A stretch of DNA of 64,000 nt, from NCBI GenBank assembly GCA_025345505.1, contig JANVCC010000048.1, positions 2,242,671-2,306,670 on the forward strand. Reading direction: 5' to 3'. This stretch comes from Todiramphus chloris collaris (lineage: Eukaryota; Chordata; Aves; Coraciiformes; Alcedinidae). Within the stretch, counting starts at the first letter, position 1. Each line of letters opens with the position of its first letter. Shown here in pieces: positions 1 to 13,100 of this stretch. A program made the position numbers and the translations under genes. Under the pieces are notes generated by a model that was not told the origin of the DNA, ran no database searches, and saw only the letters and a program-made list of their open reading frames with translations.

Positions 1-2932
1 CACCTAACTATAGAATCATATTACTGAGGGAAAGACAGAATGCAAATATTAAATAACAGAATCATCCAGTAAGATTCAAACTTCCTACCATTCACCTTAG
101 CCCTGGAGAAAACCAAGCGATTTGCCTTCAGTTATGTAACACACTTATGACAATTAAAGATAGAGAAAACCATTTTCAATTAATTAATTATTTTTTTTCC
201 ATGCCACCTAATACAACAGGCTTTACAGAATGTTGGTTAGAAGAAAACAGTGGGAACAAGTCCTCTGAGTAAGGCCTTGTGTTAGCAGAGGAGAATCGCC
301 CTTTACCAACACAGCTCAGAATTCATTGTTCCATACTGATTTCAAATGTCTTCCTTGCCATACATTTAGTGTGACATCCATAGGTGAACTATCTTGTAAT
401 TTTCTAAAAGTAGTTTCTAGTCTCATTAAAATGAAAGGAGGAAATATCCAATTAATTGAGCAACCACAGAAATGGCTCCAGAATTTAGCCTTCCACCCAA
501 TTCTGGTGGGTGGTATGCAGAAAGGCTCTGAAAGATTTTTTCTTCTGCTTCTCTTAGTGGAGAATTAATCCATCATATCAATGTGATGGCATGAGCCTTT
601 GTTTTGTGCACACACAATCTTTTAAATGTCTTTTACATTAAATCAAATGGTATGTATAAAGCTTGTGTTTCTTCTAATTTAGTCTGCTTTAGGTGCATAA
701 TTTTGAAGGTATGAATACTGCTATATAAAAATCAAAATCAGTTCACATACCTTAAAAGGTATGGGGTGATCTGAGATTCTTATGCGATCTCATACGTGGA
801 AAGGAGGTTAATCTTCAAGACCACACAAGTTGTAAGTATTTTTCTAAGCAGGCAAAATGAAAACAAGAGAGAAGAGAGCAATATTTTATAAACCAATATT
901 AATAAAGCACAGCTTTTGAGTTATGCCACTCTGGCTTCATTTTCGACTTTTGCTGCTGTAATCCGCTTCCTGAAAACACTGCACTCTCCACATGAGGAAC
1001 TGTGAGTTCATACTGGGAGCAAAATCCCACAACTGGACATTCTTTGTCCACGAGGAAGGCCATCCTCTTCAGGAACCCAGGTGGCTATTTTATTTATCAT
1101 TGCTCCAAGGAGGACACCTATACTGCGCTCTCTATCTTTGCTTCCCTGGGAGAAGGTGGTTAAGAGCCTGCAAGACACAATGGAGCCTGTTGTTCAAGAC
1201 TTAGACAAGTGGGGTAAAACAAAGAGTATAAAACCTTCAAAAAAGCTATGATCCAGTTAAGATAAAAGAGAAAGTAATTAACTGCTTACTAATGATGCAA
1301 TCATCATTTGCCCGGGATAGAGCTTTCAGTCTGCACAGTCTTGAGCATTCAGAGGTACTGAAGCTGCTCAGCACCACAGAGAAGCCCTTAGGCCATTGCA
1401 GAGCACATTTGCCAAATACAGACATTATCTCAGCCTTTGCTAACCTAATTAAAGACATTCTGTCACATAAAACAATGTGGAGCTGGAAAAACCTGAAACA
1501 CTGTTGAAAGAGTTTCACTCTACCAACGCTTGCTTCGCACACGTGACAGCTGCTTTATTCAAGGCTTTCCCATTTGTAGCATTTTATTATCTGCCTGCTC
1601 CAACTCCCTTTCCTGCGGAGGCAGTGTGGGAAGAGCCATACCATGTTGTGAGAACTAAGGTGGACAAAATGATGCGGCCACCTTACTGCTTGGTGAAACT
1701 CATCACTGTGACGTTAGGAGTTGGAAACTCACTCAGGAAAACTTCAAAACATCCTCACCTGTATGTCCTAGCTACTCTGAATACTAGGGAGAAATGTCCA
1801 TTCTGGCTCCACTGCCACAACTAGCCTTTCAGACTACAGGACTGACGTCAGTGGAAAAGGCCTGGCCATATTAATTCCAAGGCCACTGCCCAGTTTTTGT
1901 GTTAAAAAAGAGGGGCTTGGAACCCTCCTCTATCCATTTGGAAGGGGAAGAGCAGGGTTCTTGTCAGCCTGAACATGTACAAAATACACCCAGGGCAAAT
2001 GTCCTCCATGTTAACATGCAAGTAAAATTGGAGTAAGGAAGAAGGACAAGGAAGGGTAATTTCATTAAGCTAGAGGGGAAATAATTTCATCAGACTCGAG
2101 CATAGCAGAAGGTATTCTTGTGGGAATGGGGGTGATCTTCGAGATGATCTCTGCTAGAGAGACATGTGCTTTTGCACTGAGAACAAATTAGATAAACAAT
2201 ACATAAACCATCTCATTCAGAAATCCTGTATTTCTGGATATTTTGAAGTCATGTCTAAGGCACAACCCCCTCTTCATTCTTCGGTAGTGTATGTGGAACT
2301 GAGGATTCCAGTTCAGACTTGTCAATTTTGCTATTGCAGTCTCTTCTCTGTCTCGTTTTGGATCACCAACATTAATGCTCAAGATATATTTTGTCTTAAC
2401 TTTGTTTAGATCAGAAGCCCAATCTAGACATATAGTCACCTTCTATTTATTCCATTGTCAGTGGTGAGAAAAATGCATCTTCCCACACAGTGGTGGCAAG
2501 GGGGAGTTATCTCAGCCATCTCAGTTTCATATCTCAAGTTTTGTGGGATGGTGGGTTTCATCTCACTGAAGTTAAGACACCTAGCTTGAGATATCTCCTA
2601 GTAAGATAACTGAACCTAATTCAGTCCCTGTAGGCTCCTTTCATAGTTCAAAACCCAAATGTACGGGTGTTGCCTGTCCCAGTTAGATGCCTATCTTAAA
2701 TTGGATTTCACTATGGAAACATCTGTTTTATCCTTTGAATCTCAATGGTGTCCTGAGCAATTTCCTTAGAATCAGATGTTTAAGTTTTAGATGCCCAAGC
2801 TTCAGAGGCCCAAGTCTGGGAAGGTGACTCACCCTTTGTGTTGAAAAGCTTCCATTAACAGTTAGTCATACTCTGAAATTCTGCTATAGCTTCCTTAGTT
2901 CTCCCTTGTTACATATACCTGTATTAGAAAAC
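1..2932. other. Non-coding AT-rich unique sequence
   Basis: No coding exon, RNA gene or clear transposon is visible. Open frames are under about 115 codons, overlap on both strands and show no domain. The one notable short site is a palindromic CRE at 1843-1850, listed separately. The part around 2450-2830 has phrases such as AGACACCTAG and AGATGCCCAAG. These resemble decayed ancient repeat sequence, but I cannot name a family. Confidence 0.7.
1843..1850. promoter_or_regulatory. Palindromic CRE motif TGACGTCA
   Basis: This is the full 8-bp cAMP response element consensus, the binding site of CREB/ATF bZIP dimers. About 20 bp downstream is CCATATTAAT, which looks like part of an SRF CArG box but lacks its terminal GG. 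There is no TATA box or exon nearby. The motif is certain, but function is inference. Confidence 0.35.
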
Positions 2933-3195
2933 ATAGAATGGTTTGGGTTAGAAAGGGCCTTAAAATTGACCTAGTTCCAACCCCTCTAGACCAGGGGGGG
3001 TTAGAAACACCTCCCACTAGACCAGGTTGCTCAAAGCCCCATCCAACCTAGTCTTGAACATTTCCAGTGATGGAGCATCCACAGCTTCCCTGGGCAACCT
3101 GTGCCAGGGTCTCACCACCCTCAGAGTGAAAGAACTTCTTCACTTCTAATCTAAATCTACCCTCTTCCAGTTTGAAGCCATTACCCCATCTATAA
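2933..3195 (-). mobile_element. CR1 LINE 3'-end fragment, 5'-truncated
   Basis: Reading on the plus strand, the block opens with CATAGAATGG and GGTTTGGGTTAGAAAGGGCC, the reverse complement of the CR1 3' terminus. It continues through a 'CCAACC...CTAGACCAGG' section and a 'CTCACCACCCTCAGAGTGAAAGAA' type section, in the usual CR1 3'-UTR order. Homology fades after ATTACCCC, as expected for 5' truncation during target-primed reverse transcription. Only 3' untranslated sequence remains, so it encodes nothing. Confidence 0.93.
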
Positions 3196-3570
3196 AAAGA
3201 CATATCTGCAGTGAGATGAATCTATCACAAGCAACTTTAATTACTTAAAATAATTACCTATTAACATAATTGACTTCACGGTATAGACTGCAGAAAAATT
3301 ATACTGTTATAAGTAGATCCAGCATATTTCTTCCCATGATAGCTGACAGATTTCCCCACCAATCAGTCACAGAGAAAATGCGAGGGTTAGTGCTATTTTA
3401 TGTGTACTTCTACTAAGCAGCAGGGTCATATAGAAGAAAGCCACATGGAGAAATAAAAAACCTTGTACTGAAAAGGCATGGATTGTCTGTGTTTCAATGT
3501 GTGAAAAACTAAACACAAAATAAGCCTGTAAACATGATTATTAATATTAAAAGACTGAAAAAATAAGGGT

Positions 3571-3586
3571 AAAAAAAAAAAAAAAA
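3571..3586 (+). repeat. Poly-A run (16 A)
   Basis: Sixteen consecutive A followed by an A/G-rich tail. No recognisable retroposed sequence lies upstream, so it is listed only as low complexity. Confidence 0.9.
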
Positions 3587-6500
3587 GAAGAAAAAGAATA
3601 GAGACTATGAAAATGAAAACCTTAAAAAGACTGGAAAATGCAGTGGGAAATCAGAATAGGCAGTTACATGGGAAAAGTCTTGAAAACAATAGAATAAAGT
3701 TAAAAGATCTGGTAACTCCATTAAACCTTGCAAAGAAATTAAACACAAATGATAAAGAGATCTTTAACCACAGAAATTAAAAAGAAGGTCAATGCAGTAA
3801 GAGTAAGACAAAATCTAATGCTGAAAGGACACAGAATCGTACAAATAATATTCATCCTCAACAAGGATGCAGATCAGGGATCAGGAGGTTGGGTGACTGA
3901 TGGAGATGTGTACATCAAGATAGAAATTACTGTTATCTGGACAACACCAAAGTGTACATGCTGTGCTGATAAAGATACAATTCTGGGAGTGATCCTTGTT
4001 CCTCAGACTGTGTGCTGAAGAATTGCTTGTGTTTACATAGTTCTGAGTTACTTGACTCAGAGCAGATTGGCTGTATCCACGTTTTGTAATACTTGGCCTA
4101 AACCTCTTCTGGGGCACAGCTGGCAACCCTAAAACAGGCTTTTTTTTTTCTTTTTGATCAAAGAGCATAAATGGTGTAAATGCTGTGCCATGATAGAACT
4201 TTTACATCATTCTGTTGAGGGGGTGTGACAGATGCACTGGGCATTGGTATGAGGTTATATAGAACATGTAGGAGAGGGTAAATGAAGATTGAAAGTGTTT
4301 TACAATGATGGTAAATGACTGTCAGACAAAGCATTTTTGAGAGAACTAACTAAACTTGGGCAGGGCCCACACTGCCTAAAACAGTTTTTCCTGAACTTCA
4401 TCTGGTTTTCATCTTAAAGAAAAAAATATTATTTTGATCCATACAGAAACCCCAGGAGTGATTCAACACATATTTGTGGATAATCAGAGAGTAAATTAAT
4501 TGCAAGTATGAATATATTCAAATGATTGCTATGCATGCAGATTAAGGGGACTAATAATGTCCATGTCTGAATGCAAGAAAAAATTGGAAAATTATAGGAA
4601 ATTGAAAGCCTGATAGAAAATATTCTTTATGTTTCTATCAAATTTTTAGAATGGAACCATATCTGTTCAGAATAACAATTATTAGATCTGTTTGAGCACA
4701 CAAGAAAAACAGCACCAAAATTCAAGATCTTCCATGTAATAATAAATAGCAAAAGAAAAGTTATTAGAAATGGTCAGTTTATCCACTGCTGGTGACAGAT
4801 GATCTAGAGGAATCAGAAGACCATTAATGAGATGTGATTGTGCATAAACAGTAGCATTCGTGCTGTCTATCCGACAAGGAGCTGTCAAAGAACTAGAAGA
4901 AAATGTAACAAAGCCACTGCTGAGATCTTTTCATACAGTGCCATGCACAGTTCTAGCTGACTGTGTTCAAGAGAAGATCATTCATACTGGAGGTTACACC
5001 AGGGGACTACCAGAATGAACAAAGTGGAAGAGCTGTTTTACAAAGGGAAATTAAAAAAAGGATGGCTTCTTTTTTATTTTTCTATTATTTTTATTATTTA
5101 ATTATTTTTTTTTAACTTAAGAGAAATAACAACTAAACCAAATTGATCTTCATAAGTACCTTGAAGTTACAAATACTAAGCTGAAAGAAGACATGTTCAA
5201 AGTAAGTGTTGGGACCAGAATAAATCAGCTTAATCCAGCCCTGACATAGAAACAAAGGATTCATAATTTTTTGAATCATGAGGCCTGTCCTACTCACCCT
5301 GTAACTAGAAACTCAACTGGATTCAACATCCTGGGAAATGGAATATATGATAATTTCCGGACATGGCAGTGTCTGAATATAGACCTGATAACATCAACAT
5401 TTTCTTTTTTCATCTCTTTTACAGCTTTTCCCTATCATTTGAATTTAGGAATACAAAATACGGATTATTTTTATATATTTAGTACACCTGGTGACTGTAA
5501 AGCTATTGTGTAGACAGATACAACATAAGGAACTGGAATACAGTTTAATATTACAAGGCAGGTGATGCGATTAATGAGACACTTTTCCATTTATCATTGA
5601 CATCATATAAAGGTAGATTCAGAGAGATATATATCACATAGAAATATACAACACATAGACATATGGAATGTGTATAATATTGCCAGATGCTATTTCAATA
5701 AATTTGATCATCTAAAACATTGCTGTTTACATTTGGAGAGAAGGTGACGCAGAATTGTGTAATATTATAAAAGAATTATAAAATAAATTGAAATGGCAAA
5801 GCTCATCATTTTGAAAAAGATGATTTTTTTTGCTGATTTGTGGTTCTGGCACATTGTTGTAAGTAATTTGGAAGATTTCAGAAGGAAGATTTAGGAAACT
5901 AGATACATCCTTCAGAAGCTAAATCATATCCTTAACATTCGACTTAATCTTATGTTTTCCAGTTCCTGTTACCTAATATATCCACATATTTAAATATTCC
6001 ACAAAATACATTTTTCCTTTCATTTTTTATGTGTATAAATAGAAGAGTGATAAATTTTTATTACTACTTCTTGTTATTTTACTGAAAAGGGATTGGCTTA
6101 ACATTATATCTGTCTTCTCTCATAAACATTGTTCCACACAGTTTCTAGCATATATAGTATTAAATCTTGTTGGGCTGACCCCATGTTCCTGGAATTAAAA
6201 GATCCTAGGGAGGCTTCTTACTATATTTCCATATCAGTTGTCTGGTCCAGTTACTATCAAAGTGAATGGACTCAAAGGCAGTAGAATCTGTTATCTGAGT
6301 ATGACACTTGATTAATAATTAATTTTTTTTTTCTTTTTTTATATCTTTGCAAGGATTCAAATGCATTACTTTTATGACAGAATTACCTCAGCAACCGTGT
6401 AAATAAACATCTAATATCTCAATAATGCCTACGATCAAATGCACTTGCTTCATCCTAGGAATCATCTAAGGATATGTAATGCAACAGCAACTATTGTACT

Positions 6501-9115
6501 TGTGTCCTCATGTAGGAGGCAAAGCTACACATGGATCTGTCATGTGGATATTGTTTTTTTATTCCTACCATCAACTAACCTTGTAAACATGGAGATGAGG
6601 CTTCACAAATGCCTACTACTCCTCACCCCTAAAAAGAAAGTATCTGAGTAGGAAAAAGAATACATTTCTAAAATACGGTGCGTCATCAAAAACTGAAGTA
6701 ACACTTTCATGGATAATGGAAAAAAAAAAAAAAATTACTGTCTGGTTCATATTGGTGCTTACTGTTTTGATGAATTCTTAGGTTACTCTTGTTAAAATTA
6801 TGTGACTTAAACTAAATCAATGTTTGGTACTTCTCTGCCACTGTTGTTCACTAACAGTATTCCCATCTTCTTAATACCTCACAATCTCTTTGCAGAGGTA
6901 TTGAGCCATCATTTATATAAAGAACGGTATGTTTTTTTACAAAAGGAAGCAGAATTAGGAAAGATGTGCCAGTTCTTTAAAGTTTTAGGGAGTGTGATTA
7001 AGCTTTTGGCAAGAAACGTGAAAGAATTTGAGGTGAAAAGGGTTAATAGCATGTCTGTAATAAATTTTTGCAAGTAGAAATGTCATCTGGATACAACTTC
7101 GGGGGTGGATGGAGAACTACTGAAAGGAAATTTAAATAACATAGCGTAATTTTTAGGAGTTTTGATCTCCTGAGATGGAATTTCCAGATGGCCTAACTAA
7201 ATTAGAATCTCAAATCCTACAGAAGGTCCTCAGCACTCTGAAGAAGTGCTTTTGAAAATATCATCTTTGGATTTTACACAGTAAGAAGGTATTTTAGAAC
7301 AACTATCATATAAAACATTTTATTGTTAGAAATGTGCAGAGTCTTCAGAAGGAAAGGTGAAGTTTTCACTTGTCTCATCTATTTATCCTTAATCACATTT
7401 TGGTGCGCATTGTGTTACTTTCGTTTGAAGTATTACTGCTTAGTGTCATCCTTCAAGTAGGTGAACATCCCTAAAAGCCTTTTTCACATTTTAGAAATTG
7501 TGTTTCTTCTCTAAAACTACTTCATTTAACTCTAGGAAATTGCTAAGAGTGAGAGAAACTGTCTTGCATGACCTCTGGGAACACCACCGAGGAGTGAGGC
7601 AGATTCTTCAAATGCTTTAGATGGAATCAAGCGGCGATAACTAGATGGGGCTGTAAATTTTCAGTTCCAGCATCAGCCTGTCAGAAAGCTAAGTCAACAA
7701 AGCAAAACATTTCATGAAAATATTCTGCTTTCAAAACATCTAACAGAGGGGAGGCAGGGTTCTGACATAGCCCTTCTCTGTTTTCTACTAGCTCACCCCA
7801 GCCACAGGGACATCAGGCTCTGGGGTTTCAAAGCCTAATACTGCCAATATTTTCAACATAGGATACCCAAGGCTCTTAATACCAAAATTCTTCCAAGTAA
7901 ATCAGCATCCCCCTTCCAATAATGTAAAAAAAAACCCAAACACGAGGCCAGCACTGAGGTAAATGTTGGCAGCTTTGGTGTCTCTAGGCTCTGAGCAGTC
8001 TATGCAGTTCTAGAGTAATGGACTTTAAAAGCTTGAGGGAGCTGCTTAACAGATCTGTTCAACTAGGCAAAAGTCAGTTCTGATCCATGAGAATGCAAGT
8101 TCAGTCAGGACTTCTTAAGTGGAAGATTTATAGCAGTTCACAGCATTTGTTCTTCAAGTATGAATTCTAAACCAGAACAAAGAAATACTAAAAGTGTGAA
8201 AATTTCAGTTTATAAACCAGACCTTTCAGCTTGTTGCTTTGTTTTTGTTCATTTTTTTCCTGTAATTTTTTTTTTTACAGTTTTTCCTTTTAACATTTCT
8301 TTATTTGATCAGGTTTACAGTTTAAAGAGTGACCATGACAACAGCATCCTTTCCAAAAATAATGATATTAAAAATATGTACTGTCAGAAATGCACAGTGG
8401 ATGTTCCATTTGCATAAGGACGATTGGCAGCAGATCTAGATACAATATTTATTCTAATCTCTCTGAAGTTTTTCATTCATTCGGTGAGCTACTGCATTTG
8501 AAAATGGCTGCTGCTCTATCTCATGCAAATTTTAGCTTGTGCTATCCTTCCTCATTATTATTTTATTGATCATCAATATTTCACGGCCAAAAAAATAAGT
8601 GTTTGTATTGTCTCGTGAGGGTGGATGCCATGCCCTTCTCTACGTAAGAATCAGCATTTATAAGTTGTCCATTATTAATAATTTCTTGGTTTAAATTTTA
8701 CATCTAATACTGAGAACATACTTAAAAGATGATGTCCACCTTTAATCGATTAAGAATATATAGCAAAAGGATACTACATATCTGCAAACTGGGAATCATC
8801 TCTGGAGTCAGTGCTGATGCGTTTATTTTACGTTATCTGTTCTACAGTCCAACACTTTTTCTTTTATTTTTTTCTTACAGGAAGATAATTCAGCAGCATG
8901 GGCAGTTTATATTTGTTTCCTTTGGTACACATTACTGAGCTGAAACTGCGAGATATTGTAATTAATAAAAAAAAATTATAATTTGGAGAGCTTATAATGC
9001 AATCATAACAAGATTAAGTAAAATAAATCAAAGCCAATTTGTGCTTGGTGGTTTTGGGAATAACATTTCTGTCAAGTTGTTGAACAGTAATCATTAAAAC
9101 ATGGGAATAATCCAC

Positions 9116-9197
9116 TTCCTAATTAAACAACAATAAACAATTGTCAATGGCACATAATTGTTAAAAGTCAACAAAGGAAGCATTAGTGTAAACAAAG
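9116..9197. promoter_or_regulatory. Candidate enhancer: SOX/FOX/homeodomain site cluster
   Basis: Within about 80 bp lie TAATTAAAC, a palindromic ACAATTGT (9137-9144) followed at once by TCAATGG, then ATAATTGTT, ACAAAGG (9171-9177) and GTAAACAAAG (9188-9197). ACAAT/ACAAAG is the SOX/TCF core, GTAAACA the forkhead core and TAAT the homeodomain core. Dense packing of these is typical of developmental enhancers. AT-rich DNA also produces such words by chance, and no conservation data are available here. Confidence 0.25.
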
Positions 9198-11783
9198 ATT
9201 AGACATAGTTCTTCAAAATGAGAATGGGAATGTTATTTAATGCCTGACAGAACAGACTAGACACAATAAATATTTGCAGTACTGGAGTTGCAAATACCTC
9301 CATCAGTATCATTTAGATAGCAGAGAAGCTGAGTAGCTTGTTGCTAATACAAAGATTATGTCGCATGTTTTGTCTCCTGTCTTTACTCACCCTTGGAAAT
9401 GTTACACTCCTTGTTTACAAAGCCTGGTTGGTTGCATTTTTTTTTTCACACCTGGTAGTCTTAGGAGCAGGTATATTTTCAAAATACTTTTTAGGTCAAA
9501 TCATTCCCTCCTACCAACAGCCTTTTCAGAAGCCACACGCTGGTCAGTGAGGAACTGAGAGCAATTCACCAGACTTTGAACCTCTCTATTAAATTCCCAG
9601 CTAAACTACTAAGTTATAAGCTCGTCTGAGTACATCCACACCACAACCCCCCCCCAGAAACTCATACGTACACACATACCAATATGTATGCAAATATGTA
9701 TACATTAGACACTTAAGACTGGGTGTCCAGGTGCCTGACACGTACATCTTCAGTAATTAAGAATCTGAAAAGTCTTGTTTCAATGCAATTAAGAGATAAC
9801 CTGAATTCCACAGATGCCTCTGAGTACAGGCACAGTGATGAGTTGTCAGGGGGTTGGGTGGAGTACGAAATATCAGCACTCCTGGGAACTCTGCCGTGAT
9901 TTCTAGTGCTTGTATAGCCTTTGTGAGTTTACCTACCGTGCAATTTGCCAGAAGATGACAGCCAAGCAGTCAGGAACGCTGAGGCACCTGAAATTCAAAT
10001 TTGTCACATGAAAATTTGTCCCCGTGTTTGTAGCCATCTAAAGCTGAACGTCTCAGATCCTTCTCCTCTTGGATGAATGAGTTTTCATATGATCCTGCAA
10101 ATTCGGAGGTCACTTAGTAAACTGAAAGCTGCACCAAATTTACACGCAGCATGGGTTTTTTTTTTCAGCTCTCACCTGCACAGGCTGGAGCCTTATTTTG
10201 CTAAATCTGCAATCTGCACTACAAAGAGTTTTCACGCTCTGAAAAGGGGTTTCATGTAAATAAAGATACAACTGAGCTTTGAACTGCAAAACCTTTACTC
10301 AGCTTTATAAAGTCAATGACACGGTGAACTAGGCACTAGATAAGCCATAAAAAGCAATTCCTTGGGTTTGAAAAGTATTTTTTTTTCTGGTGGTGCACAT
10401 CTTACTCATTTCCGTGGTTTGGTTTCCTGCAGATCTGTGGATTGTGAAAAAGAGGAAACAATTCTTAAGGACTTAGGACTAAAAGCAGGTCTTGAGAATA
10501 TACACCATATGTAAATACAATAGTATCTGAGATAATCTTTAATGCTTTATTTATATACACAACAGACTACTTTTATTGTTGTAACTCTACTGATTTAGCA
10601 GTGATTTGGTGCTAGTGAGTCTGACCTGGCACCAAAACATGCGTGGGGAGAAATCAAGCCAAACCTGAGACAAGGACACCAGGATCAGGTCCTGAGGATA
10701 TGTACATACACTGGAATTGCCTTCAGCCAAAGTTCTAGTCTGTAATATTTATAAACATACACATTAAAATACCCTGGAAATACAGAGCCTACAAGAAGGT
10801 GGAAAACATTTCAACCATGAGTTTAGGATGCTCTAGTGACTCCTTGTTTAAGAATGAGTCATGGATTTTCTTTGGCTCTTTCATTATTGAAGTTTTATTC
10901 ATAATCTTCCAGATTTCCCTGGAAGGTAAATACAGCACTTTACACCACGGTAGTTCACTTCACATCCCATACAATCTGTCCGAAGAAGAGGTGATGTAGT
11001 GTAATGTTAGTGGAAGCTTTTTTATGTCTTCATATTAGAACTTTGTGTTTTTTGTTAGCATACCAATCCTCTCTGGGAAACCAGTAGGGACTCCACAACA
11101 ATATCATTACTAAGTCAATTGAGGTCCGTTAATCCTGTCCACGAGCATCATATATATCATACATAGCATTCTGCACAAATCCAAGAGGGAACATAAAACG
11201 TTCATTTTCCATATGCTAGCTACTATCACTGCTTTCAAAACTGGTTTTCATGTTTATTTTCTTCAGGGGGCAATTATGGAGACATACATGTATAAGAAGG
11301 TACTCGATCAAGAAAAATCTATAGGGAAACTGAATTCATGGTATTAATGACACAATAGTTCCAGCAGTGATATTCCCATTAAAGAAATGGAATTGTGTTT
11401 TAAACAGAAAACCTTGAGTAACCACCAATTTGAAAGCTGCCATTTGAATAGACTATAGATACATATTAGATTAAAATCGAGGTCATTGATGACCTATTTG
11501 AAACTGCTGTAGAAAAATGTTTTTTGACAGTGAATGGGGCTAATGGTCAAGGATTCAAAGGATCCAACTTACATGTTTGCTGATGTGTCTGCTCTTCCTG
11601 CATCAGACAAGAAAACACATGCTCAATTTGTAAACTGTATTAATTAATTTCTAAGATCTTGATTAGGATCTCCTTTGAGCAATGGCTTTGTATTTGAATT
11701 CAGCAGAGCTATTTTAAAGCTGTTACTCAGCTTGGATAGGTGTAGTGGAACCTGGCCCAGTGCCATTTCCAATTTCTGTATTT

Positions 11784-11884
11784 CCCTTTAAAATAAAAAG
11801 ACTCCCTTTAAAAAAAAAAAAAAAAGGTCCCTTTAAAAAAAAAAAGGTCCCTTTAAAAAAAAAAAAGGTCCCTTTAAAAAAAAG
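11784..11884. repeat. Five-copy CCCTTT-A(n)-GGT tandem repeat
   Basis: Units begin with CCCTTT at 11784, 11804, 11829, 11849 and 11870. They are 20, 25, 20 and 21 bp long, with a shorter last one. The length varies through the A-run. Inside each complete unit CCTTT can pair with AAAGG across the A-rich loop, so each repeat is a small potential hairpin. The first unit carries variants (AAAATAAAAAGACT), which suggests it is the oldest. The open frame through the array is a by-product of the A-runs. Confidence 0.92.
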
Positions 11885-12018
11885 TAGCTACTATCCTTCC
11901 CCTTCACATGCGATATCTTGGAGTTCTTCTAGGGAAAGTTTGTGTCTCTTCAGACACTTGCTGAATCTTTTTCTTTTAATTAAAGAATGTAAATGATTTT
12001 ATCCTTTTTTTTTTCTCC

Positions 12019-12162
12019 TTTTTTTTTTTTTTTTTTTTTNNNNNNNNNNNNNNNNNNNNNNNNNNNNNNNNNNNNNNNNNNNNNNNNNNNNNNNNNNNNN
12101 NNNNNNNNNNNNNNNNNNNNNNNNNNNNNNNNNNNNNNNTTTTTTTTTTTTTTTTTTTTTTT
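12019..12162 (+). other. Assembly gap (12040-12139, 100 N) inside poly-T
   Basis: Exactly 100 N are flanked by 21 T on the left (12019-12039) and 23 T on the right (12140-12162). One hundred N is the usual placeholder for a gap of unknown size, so the true length and content are not known. The flanks suggest that a long homopolymer, or something it obscures, stopped assembly. Open frames drawn across it are meaningless. Confidence 0.97.
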
Positions 12163-12477
12163 AAGTCATTTAATGTTGTAATTAAGGAGATGTGATCCTG
12201 TTTTCCAGAGATTAATTCAAGTGTATCATTGAAAGGGCAGCAGGTGTGGCAATATGCAACAAGGTTATGGACTTCATGGATGTAATTCCTGCCATAATGA
12301 TTAGTGTAATCCACTAATGAATTTCTCTCAGTAGCTGTTTTAGGAAGGTAAAATTTCAGAGGTGTTTATTTTTCCTTCTTCTTTTCAGTGAGCAGAAGCT
12401 TCTTTCAGAAGTGAATGGCATCATCCTGGTATTCTGAAAGCCACTGACAAATCCCTCACAGAACCCTAGAGGAGAAG

Positions 12478-12567
12478 GGTCCCTGATCTAATTAGTCCTG
12501 CTTTGAGAAGGGGGACTGGATAAGGAGATGTACAAAGGGCCCTTCCAGCCAAAATTGTTCTGTGGTA
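12478..12567 (+). mobile_element. CR1 LINE 3'-end fragment, degraded
   Basis: The order CCTGATCTAATTAGTCCTG, CTTTGAGAAGGGGGACTGGA, then CCCTTCCAGCCAAAATTGTTCTG follows the sense strand of the CR1 3' end. There the consensus reads roughly 'cctgctttgagcagggggttgga...ccttccagcctaaattattctat'. It is about 90 bp and more diverged than the 59.6-kb copy. No coding part remains. Confidence 0.8.
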
Positions 12568-13020
12568 GGCAGAAAAAATAATTTTCTTAAGAAATACAGT
12601 GCATGAAATTTACTGCTTCATCCAAATCCCACTGAGCCTGGCACATAAATACCTTGTAATTGAGTTTTTGTTTTTCTAATTTGGTGCCTTCTTCATCTCT
12701 CTCACCAACTTTAAAATGAAATGAGACTTACTGAATTCTTTGGGTCAATATACATAGTGGGACTTGACCTGGCACAGAAAATGTTTTGGGAACATAGTGC
12801 AAGCCTATGAAACCTGCAGTGCATCTCTTATTCTGATGCAGCACTGCCATGTTCTCTTCATTAAGGAATGCAAACTTACCAGGTTGGTAGTTTTAAGCCT
12901 GGGGTTCTTTGCACTATGTCTCATTTTGAGAATTCTACATGCTTTTTGGGAAGCTAGTCCCTGAAAATTACACCTGTTTGGCTACAGATTTCACCTGTGT
13001 AATTAGAAAACATAGATTTA

Positions 13021-13100
13021 TTCCTTTCCTTTCCTTTCCTTTCCTTTCCTTTCCTTTCCTTTCCTTTCCTTTCCTTCCCTTCCCTTCCCTTCCCTTCCCC
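13021..13100 (+). repeat. (TTCCT)n then (TCCCT)n microsatellite
   Basis: Eleven TTCCT copies (13021-13075) pass into about five TCCCT-type copies up to 13100. The plus strand is pure pyrimidine, so the tract can form a mirror-repeat triplex in principle. The phase change from TTCCT to TCCCT looks like a point mutation spread by slippage. Confidence 0.97.

Larger units (their letters stand above)
3196..11783. other. Non-coding AT-rich unique sequence
   Basis: Long stretch without a supportable gene or RNA. It contains A-runs at 3571-3586 and 6720-6735, short T-runs and a C-run near 9646. Open frames are 60-95 codons with no domain. The zone around 8460-9250 stands out for TAAT, SOX-like and FOX-like sites and is listed separately. 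I see nothing else nameable. Confidence 0.7.

Noticed and set aside
1369..1390. RE1/NRSF silencer site (CTCAGCACCACAGAG)
   Set aside because: Only the left half-site fits. The right half GGACAG is missing.
11266..11280. CTCF motif around TTCAGGGGGCAAT
   Set aside because: Only about 10 of 15 positions fit, too weak in sequence of this length.
11976..12314. Open frames crossing the N gap
   Set aside because: They depend on 100 unknown bases and poly-T, so there is no evidence for them.
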